A stretch of DNA of 5,834 nt from an uncultured Collinsella sp. (GTDB lineage: Bacteria > Actinomycetota > Coriobacteriia > Coriobacteriales > Coriobacteriaceae). The position numbers were made by a program, and so were the translations under genes. Location of the stretch: NCBI GenBank assembly GCA_900552295.1, contig URZB01000107.1, positions 1 through 5,834 on the forward strand, given 5' to 3'. Shown here one piece after another: positions 5,787 through 5,834 of the stretch. The notes below the pieces were generated by a model that saw only the letters and a program-made list of their open reading frames with translations, made no database searches and was not told where the DNA came from. The stretch's first letter is position 1; every line of letters begins with the position of its first letter.

Positions 5787-5834
5787 CTGTCTCTTATACA
5801 CATCTCCGAGCCCACGAGACGGAGCTACATCTCG
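5787..5834. other. Illumina Nextera adapter read-through, not genomic
   Basis: The 19-base Tn5 mosaic end CTGTCTCTTATACACATCT occupies 5787-5805. It is followed by CCGAGCCCACGAGAC (5806-5820), an 8-base index GGAGCTAC (5821-5828) and ATCTCG (5829-5834), the beginning of the P7 sequence. The order and spacing match a Nextera library molecule read through its insert. The index looks like i7 N718 of the Nextera XT set, from memory. On the minus strand it creates the false peptides MYKRQ and MCIRDR. True sequence ends at 5786. Confidence 0.98.

Noticed and set aside
5787..5805. Tn5 transposon end as a sign of a mobile element
   Set aside because: The mosaic end is followed directly by Illumina adapter, index and P7 sequence, so it comes from library preparation and not from a genomic transposon.
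5612..5815. Minus-strand open frame starting MGSEMCIRDR
   Set aside because: The first residues are translated Nextera adapter and the rest is a shifted frame of the penicillin-binding protein gene.

Overview
The window looks like a chromosomal segment of a moderately high-GC Gram-positive bacterium. The best guess is class Coriobacteriia (Actinomycetota), and a Collinsella-like genome in particular. This rests on the style of the ribosomal proteins (short S4 with a VLKRCRQLG N-terminus, L17 with an Ala/Lys/Pro then Glu-rich tail), on rplQ being followed by truA, and on a lone ArgR beside a class A penicillin-binding protein with a Thr/Gly/Pro-rich tail. The placement is inferred from memory of these families and was not searched.

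Positions 1-2261 are the end of the ribosomal alpha operon: the 3' end of rpsK (S11), then rpsD (S4), rpoA (RNA polymerase alpha) and rplQ (L17), all on the + strand with short gaps and good ribosome binding sites. It closes with a textbook intrinsic terminator, a perfect 10-bp stem with a TTCG loop and seven T. truA (tRNA pseudouridine synthase) begins 35 bases after the T-run. After a 119-base gap comes a 358-residue protein with the fold signature of a family 2 glycosyltransferase but without the usual acidic active-site motifs. An AT-rich leader (4318-4449) with several palindromes precedes argR (arginine repressor).

argR converges on a minus-strand gene for the C-terminal part of a class A penicillin-binding protein. 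Each of the two genes ends in its own hairpin terminator in the gap 4888-5102. The penicillin-binding protein keeps the KTG motif of its transpeptidase domain and ends in an unusual low-complexity tail: a charged Lys/Asp/Glu block, 13 consecutive threonines, a Gly-rich repeat and a Pro-Thr tail.

The last 48 bases (5787-5834) are not genomic. They match the Illumina Nextera transposase mosaic end, the adapter, an 8-base index and the start of the P7 sequence. The contig therefore really ends at 5786, and any protein start called beyond that point is an artefact.

No clearly new multi-gene system is visible. The most interesting biological leads are the motif-less glycosyltransferase-like protein and the 17-bp perfect palindrome in front of argR.
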